NCBI GenBank assembly: GCA_019054805.1
Contig: JAHQIY010000001.1
Location: 6,958,501-7,022,500 of the forward strand
Origin: Brachionus manjavacas
Lineage: Eukaryota; Rotifera; Eurotatoria; Ploima; Brachionidae
Length of the DNA: 64,000 nucleotides
Direction: 5' to 3'
A program made the position numbers and the translations under genes. The notes below the pieces were generated by a model. The model did no database searches and was not told the origin of the DNA. It saw only the letters and a list, made by a program, of their open reading frames with translations. Every line of letters starts with the position of its first letter. The stretch's first letter is position 1. This document shows, piece after piece, positions 1-11,336 of the stretch.

Positions 1-70
1 ATTTTTTGTCGAGTTTAAACAAACCTAAAATAAACTTAATTATGTCAACTAGAAAGTTTCTTTTTAAAAA

Positions 71-1906
71 TTAAAAAAAAAATTTCAACTTACTTAAATT
101 GGACGAATTTAAATTTTGAGTATCGTTGTTGGATTTAAATTTTTTGCTGAACAAAGTTCGTGATACAATAAATGGCTTGGCGTTTTGTGGTTCATTAAAC
201 GGAGCTTCGACTCGGTTTATGTGAATTATTTTTGAAGCCAAAAAAGACAAATCTTGTTTTCGTTTTCTTTTTTTATCCTGGGCGCCACTGCTTAGCAAAT
301 TTTGTTTTATTGTTGCCAATGTTGATATGGACTGGTCAAAACCAACTTTAAAAACTGGTTTTTCATCAACCAATTTGTTTATAATCGAAACTCTGTTGCC
401 TTCGGTTGTATTCAATATTTTAACAAATTTTTTTCCTTGAGGAACAAGCTGACGGCTGCTTTTGTGCAAATTGCGCCTCAAAATTATCACATTTGGTCTT
501 CGCTTTGGCATTTCGCTCTCAACTGGCAAAGTATGGTCACATTTTTTCTCACTATTCTCCTTATGAGTGCAAACAACACTGATCATATCATTTAGAGTCT
601 CCGCAACTGAGTCAACCAAAGACCGGCAACCAACTCTTTTATAGCAATCGATAACTAGAGACTCGTCACTAAAAGGGTCGTACAGGTCCTTGGAATTATT
701 GTTGTTCAAAAACTCTTTTTCTTCGCTGAACAACTCAATTTTTGCATAATCACGCAAATTTCTCAACCCATCGGATATTTTGTCGTACTGTTTTGGCAAA
801 TTTTCCAGCAAGCTTTCCAAATTGGTGAAGAATTTTTTAGACTCGCATTTCTGCGCTCGATTGGCCTTTCGGCACAGCAACCGAGGCAGAGCTTTGGCCA
901 CCGGTTTTTCCGGCTCTTTGTTTTCTTTATTAGCGGAGTTTTTTTTATACCGGAACAAGTGGACACAAACCATGGGAAATTTACTGCAAAAGGCATCCAG
1001 CTCGCTTTTCCGGACCGGCTCTTTGGCCTTGAATTTGGTCACTCGAGCCACCAATGGTTTGTTTATCAAACGAACATTGACAATTTTCTCAAAGCCAAAA
1101 CTCACCTCTTTCCATTCGAACAGTGCCAAATGAGTGTAAATTTTTTTAATAAAATCTAAAATTTTCATCTTGACAGAATCGAAATTTTTGCTAAGAATCT
1201 CGAGTTTAAGGTTGTGAGTAACGTTGAGTGCCAGCGTTTCACTATAGGGTCTGAATTTGGATGATTTGGACAACAATTCGGCCGATGTGTCGCTGCACGA
1301 GCCCGTTTTGGAGTAGCTTGAATAGTTGACTTTAGTCCTGCAGCGTTTGCTTTTGCGTAGACATGTAGACGAGTTGGACGAAGAGCGGGAACATACTGAG
1401 CCGGACGAGGACACCTTTTTGTTGTGGGTGTCACTTTTGGCGCGCGTAGAGCTGCGTAGTTTCCTGGCACAATTACACTCGAACATGCACTCGAATCTGC
1501 CGCAGTGTTTGCCCCCTTTGGTCTTCTTGGAGTCGTTGGACTTTTCACAAATGCATCCAAGACGGCAGTATATTTTGCCGCACTCGGGCAGGTTCACTCG
1601 GCCAGCCTGGGACCTTGTGTGGCGCTTCGAAGTGCTTACCGAGATCATGTCCTCTCCAGCAGGGTCCAGCAGTGTGTCATCACTGTCCAATTTGTTCAGG
1701 TAGCACGAGAGCGAGTCGCTGAGCCCGCACTGGTCCGAGCTAGGCCGCGATCTCGTATTGTACTTGCGCTGCGAGCTCTCCACTTCCACTTCCTCTTTCA
1801 GGTCATACTCCAACAGGTGGTTTTGGGAGACAAATTGGCGCAGAATGTCCACACTGTCAAACGAGTATATGTCTACATTGTCTATTTTGTCCAGTTCGAA
1901 GCTCAT
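71..1906 (-). CDS. MGA-like Cys-rich nuclear protein (DUF4801-type motif), 611 aa
   Basis: A single open frame of 611 codons starting at an ATG at 1906. Residues 109-146 hold a dense Cys motif of the form CGK-YCRLGCIC ... HCGRFECMFECNC. From memory this resembles the small Cys-rich domain (DUF4801) of MGA, the MAX-associated repressor of metazoans, which probably binds zinc. The protein carries basic stretches (KYNTRSR, KRHTRSQ, KKRKRKQ) that look like nuclear-localisation signals, plus Ser-rich linkers. I see neither a T-box nor a bHLH-zipper, both expected of full-length MGA, and 611 residues is far shorter than vertebrate MGA (about 3,000). It may be a reduced paralogue, one exon of a longer gene, or another protein that shares the motif. 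The frame is intact with ordinary codon use, so the gene is real; the family name is moderately sure at best. Confidence 0.6.
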   Translation of the reverse strand: MSFELDKIDNVDIYSFDSVDILRQFVSQNHLLEYDLKEEVEVESSQRKYNTRSRPSSDQCGLSDSLSCYLNKLDSDDTLLDPAGEDMISVSTSKRHTRSQAGRVNLPECGKIYCRLGCICEKSNDSKKTKGGKHCGRFECMFECNCARKLRSSTRAKSDTHNKKVSSSGSVCSRSSSNSSTCLRKSKRCRTKVNYSSYSKTGSCSDTSAELLSKSSKFRPYSETLALNVTHNLKLEILSKNFDSVKMKILDFIKKIYTHLALFEWKEVSFGFEKIVNVRLINKPLVARVTKFKAKEPVRKSELDAFCSKFPMVCVHLFRYKKNSANKENKEPEKPVAKALPRLLCRKANRAQKCESKKFFTNLESLLENLPKQYDKISDGLRNLRDYAKIELFSEEKEFLNNNNSKDLYDPFSDESLVIDCYKRVGCRSLVDSVAETLNDMISVVCTHKENSEKKCDHTLPVESEMPKRRPNVIILRRNLHKSSRQLVPQGKKFVKILNTTEGNRVSIINKLVDEKPVFKVGFDQSISTLATIKQNLLSSGAQDKKRKRKQDLSFLASKIIHINRVEAPFNEPQNAKPFIVSRTLFSKKFKSNNDTQNLNSSNLSKLKFFF

Positions 1907-2166
1907 TGTGGGTCAGCAATTCAGCATTTCCGAGTCTAAATGAACAAGAGACAGTGTTACCAGGTCAATTGAAAGAAAAAATTTGAAGGCAATTTTTTTT
2001 TTTTTAATTATAATTTGGCTACGAAATAAAGCAAAGAAAATATAAAAAAGCTAAAATAAAAAATATGTTAAAAACAATTTTATTGGTTGCAATATTTGAT
2101 ATTTCAATTGCAAATTTCAACATAATATTTGCAATAATTATAATAATGGGACTTGAAGTTTGAAGT

Positions 2167-2368
2167 TTATAATTTTTGCGGCTTCACAGATGTAGATGGG
2201 GTTGCGCTCGGCAGACCAACCATCGTCCGATCACTGACCCAGTTATGCTTTTCGTGCCTAGTTACTAAGCAATGATGGCCACACATGACCACATAGTGCT
2301 GACCGGTAGTCAAGCTATTTTTCAGCTTATGAACTCTTCTATTCAATTTACTGAAACATCGTGCTCAT
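2167..2368 (-). CDS. possible two-exon 54-aa Cys/His-rich small protein
   Basis: On the minus strand an ATG at 2368 opens a 17-nt exon ending at 2352 before GTAAATTG. A 37-nt intron ends in AAAAATAG, and a second exon runs 2314-2167 to a TAA. The join is in phase and gives 54 residues containing CGHHC and RHEKHNW, a possible metal-binding pattern, then a Pro/Ser/Thr-rich tail. The stretch is clearly richer in G+C than its surroundings, as coding DNA here is. I do not recognise it. The intron is at the short end of the range. The segment could equally be an exon of a longer gene that continues upstream, or a transposon remnant. Confidence 0.25.
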
Positions 2369-4919
2369 TCACAAAACGTGGTTAAGCAAAAAAAAATTTT
2401 CTAGTTTTGAAAACGTGTTCTAATTTGAAATTTAAAAAAAATGTGTTCTATAGACATACACTCACAACGCAGATAATGTGTATGGGAGAATTTATTTTTT
2501 AAATTTAGAATTTTCTCTTTTTTTTTTTAAATAAAAAAATCGTTTGCCAAATGCTAGTATTAGTGCACGCATTATCTTTGGTACAGACGGCGTGTAATTA
2601 ATGATCGGTCATGTGAAAAAAAAACAAAAAAACTAGCCACCCGTGTCCTCAACTATTACTAAGCTAAAATAATTTGTAAAGAGTTAAATTAAAATTAGAA
2701 TGAAAAAAAATGAATGATTTTTTTTGGCGCTGAATTTTCTTTGGAACTTTTTCACATTTTTTATTTTTTACTAATAAATTTTCGACTTGGTCGATTGAAA
2801 AAGATTCGAATTGTAAAAAAAGAAGAAATTTATGTAAATCAATGGATAATCGATTAATCTAATTTTTTTGAATTTTTAGGCTAATAGTGTTTTTATTTAT
2901 GAAAAAAAATATCAACTCAACAGAATGAGTTTGCTTAAACTCGTTAGAAATTTCTTAAGCTGTTTATTTGGCATCAAATTGCAAATGAAAAAAAAAATAT
3001 CTAACATTGTTAAAATAATAATTAAATTTTTTTTTAAATGACCACTGATTGTGTTGAGTCTGGTGAATTTTTGTGGCCAATTGATCATATCCTAAAAAAA
3101 TTTATCTAATGAACAAACAAAATCTTTTAGTCAGTCAGTAAAAAAAAATTATTTAATTGAAGTTGAGATTTTTTGAAAATAACTTAAACTATTCTTGAAT
3201 TAATAGTTTATTGAGATATTTTAAAACTATCAAATTAAATTTTTAATTCTAACCACATTTTGTCATCGATAAAAAATTTTCCCAAGAATCTCAATCGTTA
3301 AAATGATACCATGTAATAAAAGTTACCAAAAAAAATTTTGAACAAAACTTTAATAGAATCTTAAAATAAATTTTACGATCAAAATTATAAAAAGGGAATT
3401 TTAATTTAAAATTTCCAATTAAAAATAAATTGGCTTAATTGGCTGAGTTAGTACCCATGACGAGTGTGCGATAAAAACCTTTTCAAAATATTTTTTTTAA
3501 TTCAAAAAAATCTTAAAAATAATTCAGAAATCATTAAAAAAAGTTAAAATGACGTATAATGTTTTTGTCAGAGTCCACTTTGAAATTGGCTGGGTCCACT
3601 CAAGTCAATTTAATTAATTATTAACACGAAATTACAGAAAATTAACAATGATAAAATGTAATTTAAAAACATTGAAATTCGAGAACTAAATTTTATTTAA
3701 AACAAAAATTTAAAAAAGAATTGTAGTTTTAGTCAAAGTCCACACTCGACTTTCACTTCATGACTTTGAGTTATGACCAACTCTAACTTACCATATACCC
3801 TTAAAAATAATTGAGCATTATCTTAAATCAGAAATTTGAATTTAAATGCCGATTTAAAAAACGAAAATTGAAAATAAAGCAATGGTTAAAATACGAAAAA
3901 AAAAATTAAATGCTAACATAAATGTAAAAAATGTTTAAAATCAAGAATAAAATATCAAATTAATACAATATTTGATTTTGAAAATCAAAATGGTACAATT
4001 ATTAATGGTTCTTGGTCATGGCAATGGGTTAAATTGTTTGTCTTATTCATTCTCAGCTCGTGGAGATTAATCGATTGATATATACAGAGTCCTGAAAACC
4101 CAAATTTCTGATTTAAGAACATTCTTGATGGATTAGGGTCTCTTTAACATGGGATCGATGGTACCGAGCCATGATACGCGGGACAAACCCCAAATATCGG
4201 GTTTTAGCCCTAGGGCTTCTTTGCAAGAGTATAAGGTTATCACTCAAAATTGTTTTTTAATTAATCTATCTAAAGTCTTTCCTGAAAATTTAGAAATATA
4301 ATTAAATAAAACAGTGAAAAAATCCGCACTTAAAAACACATTTATTTGCATAATTGTTTATAAAGTCATTGAGTAAACCTTCAATTATAGATTTTTTGTT
4401 TCGAAAGAAACCTAAACTCGAATTTAATTGCTCTCCATTTTTTTTAAAACTTACAAATAATTTAAGGTCTTAATCATTTATTAAACATAATTTAGAATAT
4501 AACAATTTTAAACTAAAATCTATTTTTTTCAATTTAATAACCACATTTGAAATAATCAATGAATTATTTAAAAAAAAAAATTCAAAAGATTATTCTAGAA
4601 TTTAATCGATTGATTTAATTTTAATGAATAGATAAATCAGTATATTAAATACTCAAAGGATTTTAAAAGTCTTTTTAAAGTTTTGATTATAATTTTTACA
4701 TTAAAAAGCATAAATAAATATTTCGTACTTAAAATAATAATAATATTAAACTGCAACAATGACCATGACATCATGGCCACTGCAAGTGTGCTAAGACCCA
4801 TTTTAGCGGAAGCTAAATTACGCGGCTAAATTATTTTTTCTTTTTTGTTTTTGTGTTTGACTGATTGAAAAATTAAGTATCGAATTATTTCGGAATTGAT
4901 TTTTTGATATATTTATCGT
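2369..4919. other. AT-rich spacer, no gene seen
   Basis: Both strands are closed by frequent stops and dominated by poly-A/T runs. A less AT-rich block lies at about 4130-4250 and has no open frame or known motif; it may be an old transposon remnant. Confidence 0.5.
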
Positions 4920-5290
4920 GGTTCATTTTAAATATTTCTTTGTTAGGAAATTGACAACAAAATACGGTGCCTTGTTCCAGGCTGAAATAATACTGTTTAC
5001 GAATAAGTTTTCTTGTTGAACACAGTTCTTTGTAAATTCCCTTACTACTCTGTGTTGACTTCTTCGAATACTCCTAGCTTTATTTTAGCTGGTTTTATTA
5101 GCCGATTTTATTAGCCAATTTTATTCCATTTGCATTTTTATGGAATGTGACCGCAGAGCTACAGATTTTTCTATCTTTAAGAGCAGTGAGGTTTAAATTA
5201 GTAATCCCATCCTGATAAGATAGTTTTCTAAGTTCGGTACAAGTTTTATTGCCCTTTTTCTTAAATTGAAATTACAAAACTGTCTTTTCT
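4920..5290 (-). pseudogene. LINE (CR1/Jockey-like) ORF2 C-terminal relic
   Basis: Read on the minus strand, two frames give the typical C-terminal tail of non-LTR retrotransposon ORF2. About 5270-5110 gives LRKLSYQDGITNLNLTALKD, as in the consensus where an RKLSYE-type block precedes an LxLxxLxxRR block. About 5060-4920 gives TKNCVQQENLFVNSIISAWN followed by a proline and VV, the common 'nR-x-WN-x-LP-x-VV' block. Stops and a frame change separate them and the reverse transcriptase core is absent, so this is an old 5'-truncated copy. Fragmentary coding similarity is the only evidence; ends are approximate. Confidence 0.7.
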
Positions 5291-8200
5291 GTTATCAACC
5301 ATCACCTCAAATACCTAAATCAGAGATTCATATCTTAATAGGAGACTTTTACGAAATAAAATTTTGAAAATCATGATGAACTTGCAGAAAATGGAGGAAG
5401 TTTAATTAGGGAATTAATTAATGGACTTACTGTTACATTTTTTGAGACTTGAAGTATTTTGAGATTTATTTTTTAAGAAAACTAAAAAATTATAAATTAT
5501 TAAACCTAATAGAGCCTTATGAACTCTCAATAAGGAAAAACTAAAATTTATCTGATTAAATAAATTTTTAAATAAAAACACAAATCCTGGTTCAATTTGA
5601 TATTTATAAATATTAATATTAAGTTAGAAAGGGGTATAAAGTCTGATTTATTAGACTATAGAACTAAATAGAAAAATTCATGATCAAATTTCAAAATTTC
5701 AAACTTTTTAAATGCATAATTCTTCTTAAATCTACTTCTTAAATGATTTCAGAATATTTTCAACTTCAAAAACCATATTTTTAAATTTTAAAAAGGAGAT
5801 AATCGCATGCAATCTTGCAAATTATGAAATTACGCATTTAAAATATTTTGAAGTTTTGAAATTTGATCATTAATTTTACTTGGCTGATTTATTGAGGGGT
5901 TACCTGATTAAAATGTATTATTTTTTTTCACATGGCATATTTAGTCTCCATTTTTGAAGCAAGTATTTAACTTTCTTAAGAAAGGTATTTTATTTTAAAT
6001 AAAAAAGGAATCAGCAAAAGAAGAAGGCACATATATTCTTCTCAGAATATTTTTAGATATAATTTTTAAATGTCATTAATAAAAACTCAAAATAAACGAA
6101 AAATAATTATCGAACCTTGAATTAAACTAGTTTCTATTGATTTTTTTATATTTAAATCAGACTTTGTTTAAAAAATTTAATTTTTTTAAATTTGATCAAC
6201 GATTGCGAAATAAGTCTTTATTTCTAAACCCATTCTTTATTTTAAAGTTAAATTTATGAGCGATTATTATTTACTATTTAAAATTGTCTCTTACATGATT
6301 TGTAAATTTGATTAGTTATATTTATTTAATGAAGAAAATTTTTTTCTTTAGCCTAATACTTAAAATTAGCTGCAAATACGATTTAAATTTTTCTTCAATT
6401 TGATTAAATAAGTATAGTGTTTAAACTGTTAGATAATAAAAAATTTTGTAAATAAAAATCATGAATTGAATTAAGATGACAATTTATTTTCTTTTTCAAG
6501 AATAATTTGAATCATCTTTAGTTGTTTTAGTTTTCTTATTTAGAAAAATTATCTTTTTAGAAAAATTATCTTAAGCCAAAAACAAACCGTATTCCATCGT
6601 TTGATTGTGCTGCAGCACAAACTAAGACACGCTTTTTTACCACGCACTAGAGTAAATCTCGCCCATGATAAAAATTTTTTGATTAAGAACCCATGGTCTT
6701 ATAGTATTATCACGGGTTTAGGGCCGCATCAAACTCTAAAATTCTTAATTTAATGCGTCATCATAACTTGAGTTTAAGATACAAAACAAAAAAAAACAAA
6801 ATAATAAATTTATTTATTTATAAAAATTTCTTTTACACCTTTTTCTATCTGTAATCTTAGCTCTTATTTAGACCTAAAATTCAAACAGTACTTCTTTTTT
6901 TCAGTACTTTTCTATGTGTTATGTGCAGGGAACTACCATAGGTGACCTCCTGATAGACCACCTCCGCAAGCAAGCCTTGATGTAGCTTATATTATTTTTT
7001 TATTATAATTAATAAAAAAAAATTTTTTAATATTTCTTTTCTTAATTCTTGGTGCTGCGCCTAATGCAAATTAAAAAAAAATCTTTTTATTAATTGTCTT
7101 AGACTCAGGTCTTAAAATAAGAATTTGTTCAATAAGAATTTTAAAATTTAGTCACTGAAAATTCTTACTACTGTTAATGCTTTAAAAACTTAGTATTTTT
7201 TATAAAATGTCAATCAAAAATTTTCAATGGTGACTTTGAAAACTAAATAAAAATTCAGTAAAGAAAAATATTAACAAACAAAAACCATCTAGAATTAAAA
7301 ATAAATTAGGAATATTTAATTTTTAGCAGTTTTAAATGATAAAAAACAGAGAATATTTTAGTAATATATTATTTTAAAAATTGTTATCTTTTTTATTAAA
7401 GAAAAATCTTAGTTCAAACGGAAAAGGCGTGAAATCAACAAATATTGTTAAAAAGGGTTTCTACTCTTAAACAAATAAGAATTGTTTTTTTTAAATTGTA
7501 AAGAAAAACTTCATATCAGAAAGAACTTTAAATGAATTTTTCCATTTATAGGAGAAGATTTCAAAATTGAAAGTTTATATTTAAATGGGACGAATTTGAA
7601 ATCCAAATTGATAACTAATGGCAATCTGATCTAATTTTTTTATTAATTTATGTTATGATGACAAAATTAGTTTATTTTTGAAAATTTTGTTTTATTTACA
7701 ACAACAATACATTCTGTCAAAAAAAATTCTTATCTGACAATTTTATCTATTAATAAAAGAAAAAATAAGAAATAACCGGTAGTTTATTTTTACCATAATA
7801 ATTGTGATAAGTTTCTTTTGAAATCGTCTTCTACGCCGTCATAATTAAATTAAAATTACAGTATTGCATGACAGATTGATATTTGAATAAAGTAAATTTT
7901 GAGAAAGGGACTTGATAAGTAGTAATTACTCCAAGAAATTGAGTATGACGATACGATGCTAACTAAAGTTTAGTTTTTATTATATATATTTTTTTATTTT
8001 TTTTCCTCTACCGATCTAAATCTCAAAAAAATGAAATAAAAAGTAAAATAATATACAAGTAATTAAAGGTACAACATGTTTAGGTATTGAACGGTCCAGA
8101 AAAAATATAAGAAAAAGAAGGGTCAGGTATTCGATATCTTTTGATTCTAAATCTGATTTGTATTTCTTGACCATTCTGTCAAGAAAACGGAATGGATTGA

Positions 8201-8640
8201 CTCAATCCTACCCTACAAAAAAAAAAGTTGATTCTAGACTGTTAGTGATTTGAGTCTGTTAAAAACCTGATGATTTTTAATGTTAAAAGGAATTTCATAT
8301 TTTAGTATTAAGACAGACCGAAATGCTGATAAAATAAAAGGTGACAATGCTTAATTTTTTTTATTGTACCAACTTGTGTTCAAAATAGAATGTTCAAAAG
8401 TTTGATAAGAAAAAAAATGTGTTATTATTTATTTAAATGATATTGAAAGATAAATACGATGTTAGAAAAATTAAAATGTAAAATTTAATCTAATTTTTAA
8501 AGAAAATTGTATTAATTTTTTTATATTTAACTTAACAAAACTGACATCTTAAGATTTAATGAATTAAAAATTTTATGAAATCAAAAATTAAAAAAAAATC
8601 CGATTTTAGTAAAGTTATTTATTGGCAATTTGATAATTAA
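5291..8640. other. AT-rich spacer, no gene seen
   Basis: There is no open frame of note on either strand. Two less AT-rich islands stand out, at about 6590-6730 (containing a perfect 14-bp palindrome TGTGCTGCAGCACA at 6606-6619) and about 6900-6985. Neither could be assigned; the second may be the 3' end of a decayed LINE. Confidence 0.5.
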
Positions 8641-8648
8641 ATAAACTT

Positions 8649-9636
8649 TTATTCTTTAAAATTTTCTAAATTTAGACTTTCGTTTTCGAATTGTTTTATG
8701 ATATCCATATGCTTAAATTTGTCCGGTTTATTGGTGAAAGTATTCATCAATCCATACTTTTCATCATTATCTTCACTTTTGAGGTAATAAAGTTTCATTA
8801 AGTGCATTAAAATTTTAGCTTCTTCCATTTTTAAAGTTTTTGTGTCTACTTCGACCATTTCCAGAACGACTTTTTTGGTATCCTTTAGATCATCATAATA
8901 GATGGCACTCATAATGCTTGGCGCATTTTCTCCGTGAGCTTGAAAATTTATCAAAGAAGTAAAATGACACTCGTTGCCAGACCATTGCGTTAAAATAAAT
9001 TCAAACCCTTGATCTTTTGGCAATGGAAACAAAAACTTAAACAGAATAGATTTAAAACAAATTATTATTTTATAAAATAAACCTACCGTATTGAATTTTT
9101 TGCTTCGTTCTTTTATTTTAGAATATTCGTCAAGCTTAACGAAAAATTATTTACCAGTGTAATTTAGTTCGTATAAATTACTGTTAACATATCTGATAGC
9201 CTTGAGCGTTCTTTCATGTAAATAGACCAAATATTTTTTATTTCTTCAGGTGGTAGATCATTCAACATTTCGGTTTTCATGATGCAGTCAAGGTTTTTTC
9301 TTCTATTAAGAGCCTGTTCCATTTTGGACTGAATTGCATCATTTATGGGTCCATCACCAATTTTTTCGGGCTGTTGATTTTTTAAATTTTCTAAAAATGT
9401 CTCAGGATTCTCTCTGGAAGAATGACTTTAAAAGTCAAATTTAAAATTAAAAAATTTTACTTGTAAACAGCTTTGAGTTTTTCCTCATATTTTGTAAAAT
9501 AGGGATTTGTTTTCAAATGGTTCATTTCCTCTTTCTTTTCTGTTTTTTCGTTTGAGTAAAACGCTAATGTAGTCCTAAATGATTTTGGCTTAAGAATTCT
9601 AGTTAAATTTATTAAATTTCTCAAAGGTAAACTCAT
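8649..9636 (-). CDS. ATPAF1: ATP synthase mitochondrial F1 complex assembly factor 1 (ATP11 family)
   Basis: ATP11/ATPAF1 is a mitochondrial matrix chaperone that binds free F1 beta subunit and assists assembly of the F1-ATPase. Four exons can be read: 9636-9461, 9413-9182, 9134-9087 and 9035-8649, all with GT..AG borders and matching phases, giving 280 aa. The N-terminus (MSLPLRNLINLTRILKPKSF) is basic, lacks acids and suits a mitochondrial presequence. Exon 2 has the EEIKNIW region, exon 3 the EYSKIKERSKKFNT block, and exon 4 the family signature FLFPLPKDQGFEF followed by an ISQF-like block (ILTQWSGNECHFTSL) and INFQAHGENAP. Length suits the family. The ORF that begins near 9032 lacks an ATG because it is the last exon. 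Introns are 47-51 nt. Family assignment is firm; the exact edges of exon 3 are inferred from splice motifs. Confidence 0.9.
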
Positions 9637-10117
9637 TTTTATTTATTTCTTAGTTGTTTTTTTTAATTAAAGCTAATGGGTATATGAATTGCTACCAAAA
9701 ATTTTGAATTTGATGCAGTATTTTTAATTTTTCAAAAATCAAACAAAGTTTACATTCGGTTTTGAAATAACAGATGTAGAATAAAAAATTAAAAGAATTT
9801 TTCAAAATTTTTTAAAATTTAAAACCATACTGATCGTAGCTTAAAGTTAAAAATATTTAAAATTGTGTAATAATTGAGAATGTAATTGAAAAAACTGGAC
9901 AACACCATTATAAAAGATTTTGTAAAAATTTAAAAAAAATTTGAAGTTGTAAGGCAATTCAAAGCTAGTTTGTGCAGCAAATGATCTATTTATCGTTAGT
10001 TAGATTTTTTTAGAAAAAGGAAAATTAATTTTCTGGACATCATACAACAAATGGAAGATTTCATTCAAAAATAAAGGGTCTACCAAACAATCTAAAATTT
10101 TTCTCAACAATTCAAAG
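9637..10117. other. spacer with a dispersed repeat copy
   Basis: No coding frame is visible. About 9945-10040 resembles 14866-14965: both contain CAAAGCTAG, ATTTATCGTT or GTTTATCGTT, and AGAAAAAGGAAAATT followed by TTTCTGGACAT. This marks a diverged dispersed repeat of about 95 bp. Confidence 0.45.
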
Positions 10118-11172
10118 ATGGGCAAAAGTCAAATAAATAGAGAAAAAATGAAGTAGAAAAAAAGTGTTTAAAGTGTTAATTTGTTGGACTTAACTGATTT
10201 GAAATTTTCGTCTCTTTTAAGGTTTTTTAAAAAAAATCAATCAAAATTTTAAAGTTTATTCAAAAAAATCCATTTTGTTTCTATTCAGATTAAAATGATT
10301 TTTCGTAAAATTATTTATGGGCATAATGCCTGACATAATCAATCACATACTTTTGTGGGAATATGTTTTCATCGATACCAAGAATGCCTCCCCAATCACC
10401 TCCGACAGCAGTGTTTAAAATGATATTAAATTCATTATCAAAAGGCCAGTTGTTGTAGTTGCTATTCGCAGGTCTGTCATATCGGAAATAAATCTGTCCA
10501 TCAACATATCCTCTAATGCTTGTTTCTGACCAATAAAGCTGATACAAATGAAATTGATTGCTAACATCATTTACTTTTGTTGATTTGCCTATTTGTGTTC
10601 CTATGATGTGGTTAAAATCTTTACAATGAATTGTAGCATGAACAATATTTTGTTCATATCCAACATGTTCCATTATATCGATCTCTCCATCATTTGGCCA
10701 ATTCAATGGTTTTCTAGCAGACAATAACCAGAAAGCCGGCCATGTTCCTCTACCATATGGAAGTTTAGCTTTCATTTCGTAAACACCATATCGAAATTTT
10801 TTTGTACTCATAAGTCTCGCAGATGTGAACTTCATGTTGTTCTTCCATTCTTTTCTTGTGTGTATTGTCAACATTCCATTACTGATTTCAGTATTTTCAT
10901 TGTTATTTGTATAGTATTGTAGCTCATTGTTTCCCCCGCCATGTCCACCTGTCTCTTGGTTCCAATTTGACATAAAGCTTGACAATGAATCAAACTCATC
11001 TGACCACAAAAGTTGACCTTTGAGACTATCGATCCCTGAACTTACATTCAAGTTTTTATCTAAAACTCCACATACCATAGTCATGTCGCCAGTTGAAAAT
11101 GCGTTACTTTTTGAAACAGAACCTTTCTTCATCCAGCAAGTTCCTCCATTATATGTGGTCCACGTAAAATGG
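10118..11172. repeat. segmental duplication copy A (pairs with 29320-30375)
   Basis: From ATGGGCAAAAGTC at 10118 to CCACGTAAAATGG at 11172 this stretch is nearly identical to 29320-30375. It spans about 190 bp of 3' flank, the whole GH16 domain and the C-terminal half of one PAN domain of the glucanase gene. Similarity ends abruptly on both sides. Confidence 0.9.
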
Positions 11173-11336
11173 CTGCATCCTAATGTTTGCGAACATTTGT
11201 TACTACACTCTTCTCCACGAACTGTAGCTGATGTAAGGTTATTGTTTTTAAAGTCGCAGCCATGAGCCCAATTTCCATTCCATTTGATTCCATTTTGAGC
11301 TGCAAAAAATATTATTTGTAACGTTAAACAAAACAT
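10311..11336 (-). CDS. secreted GH16 beta-1,3-glucanase (laminarinase-like) with one PAN/Apple-like domain, copy A
   Basis: An intact 341-codon frame from an ATG at 11336. The hydrophobic start (MFCLTLQIIFFAA) is a signal peptide. Residues about 20-92 form one PAN/Apple-like module with Cys spacing GCDF...EECSNKC...GCSHFTW...GGTCWMKKG...VCG, a module I associate with secreted fungal and rotifer proteins. Residues about 105-341 are a GH16 domain with the catalytic signature GEIDIMEHVG (nucleophile and acid/base Glu around the central Asp). GH16 enzymes of this type hydrolyse beta-1,3-glucan such as laminarin or fungal wall, so a digestive or defence role is likely (inferred). Compared with copy B it differs at positions usually conserved: GGHGGGNNE instead of GGHGWGNNE, and GGDWGG instead of GGFWGG. 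No intron is needed. Confidence 0.9.
   Translation of the reverse strand: MFCLTLQIIFFAAQNGIKWNGNWAHGCDFKNNNLTSATVRGEECSNKCSQTLGCSHFTWTTYNGGTCWMKKGSVSKSNAFSTGDMTMVCGVLDKNLNVSSGIDSLKGQLLWSDEFDSLSSFMSNWNQETGGHGGGNNELQYYTNNNENTEISNGMLTIHTRKEWKNNMKFTSARLMSTKKFRYGVYEMKAKLPYGRGTWPAFWLLSARKPLNWPNDGEIDIMEHVGYEQNIVHATIHCKDFNHIIGTQIGKSTKVNDVSNQFHLYQLYWSETSIRGYVDGQIYFRYDRPANSNYNNWPFDNEFNIILNTAVGGDWGGILGIDENIFPQKYVIDYVRHYAHK

Noticed and set aside
780..1943. Plus-strand open frames within the MGA-like gene
   Set aside because: They overlap a longer, motif-bearing minus-strand frame and show no motif of their own, so they are antisense shadows.
2170..2320. Possible 5S rRNA or tRNA in the GC-richer block
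   Set aside because: No internal control boxes, no cloverleaf and no match to 5S sequence were found on either strand.
6606..6619. Perfect palindrome TGTGCTGCAGCACA as a regulatory site
   Set aside because: A single short palindrome with no gene nearby is weak evidence.
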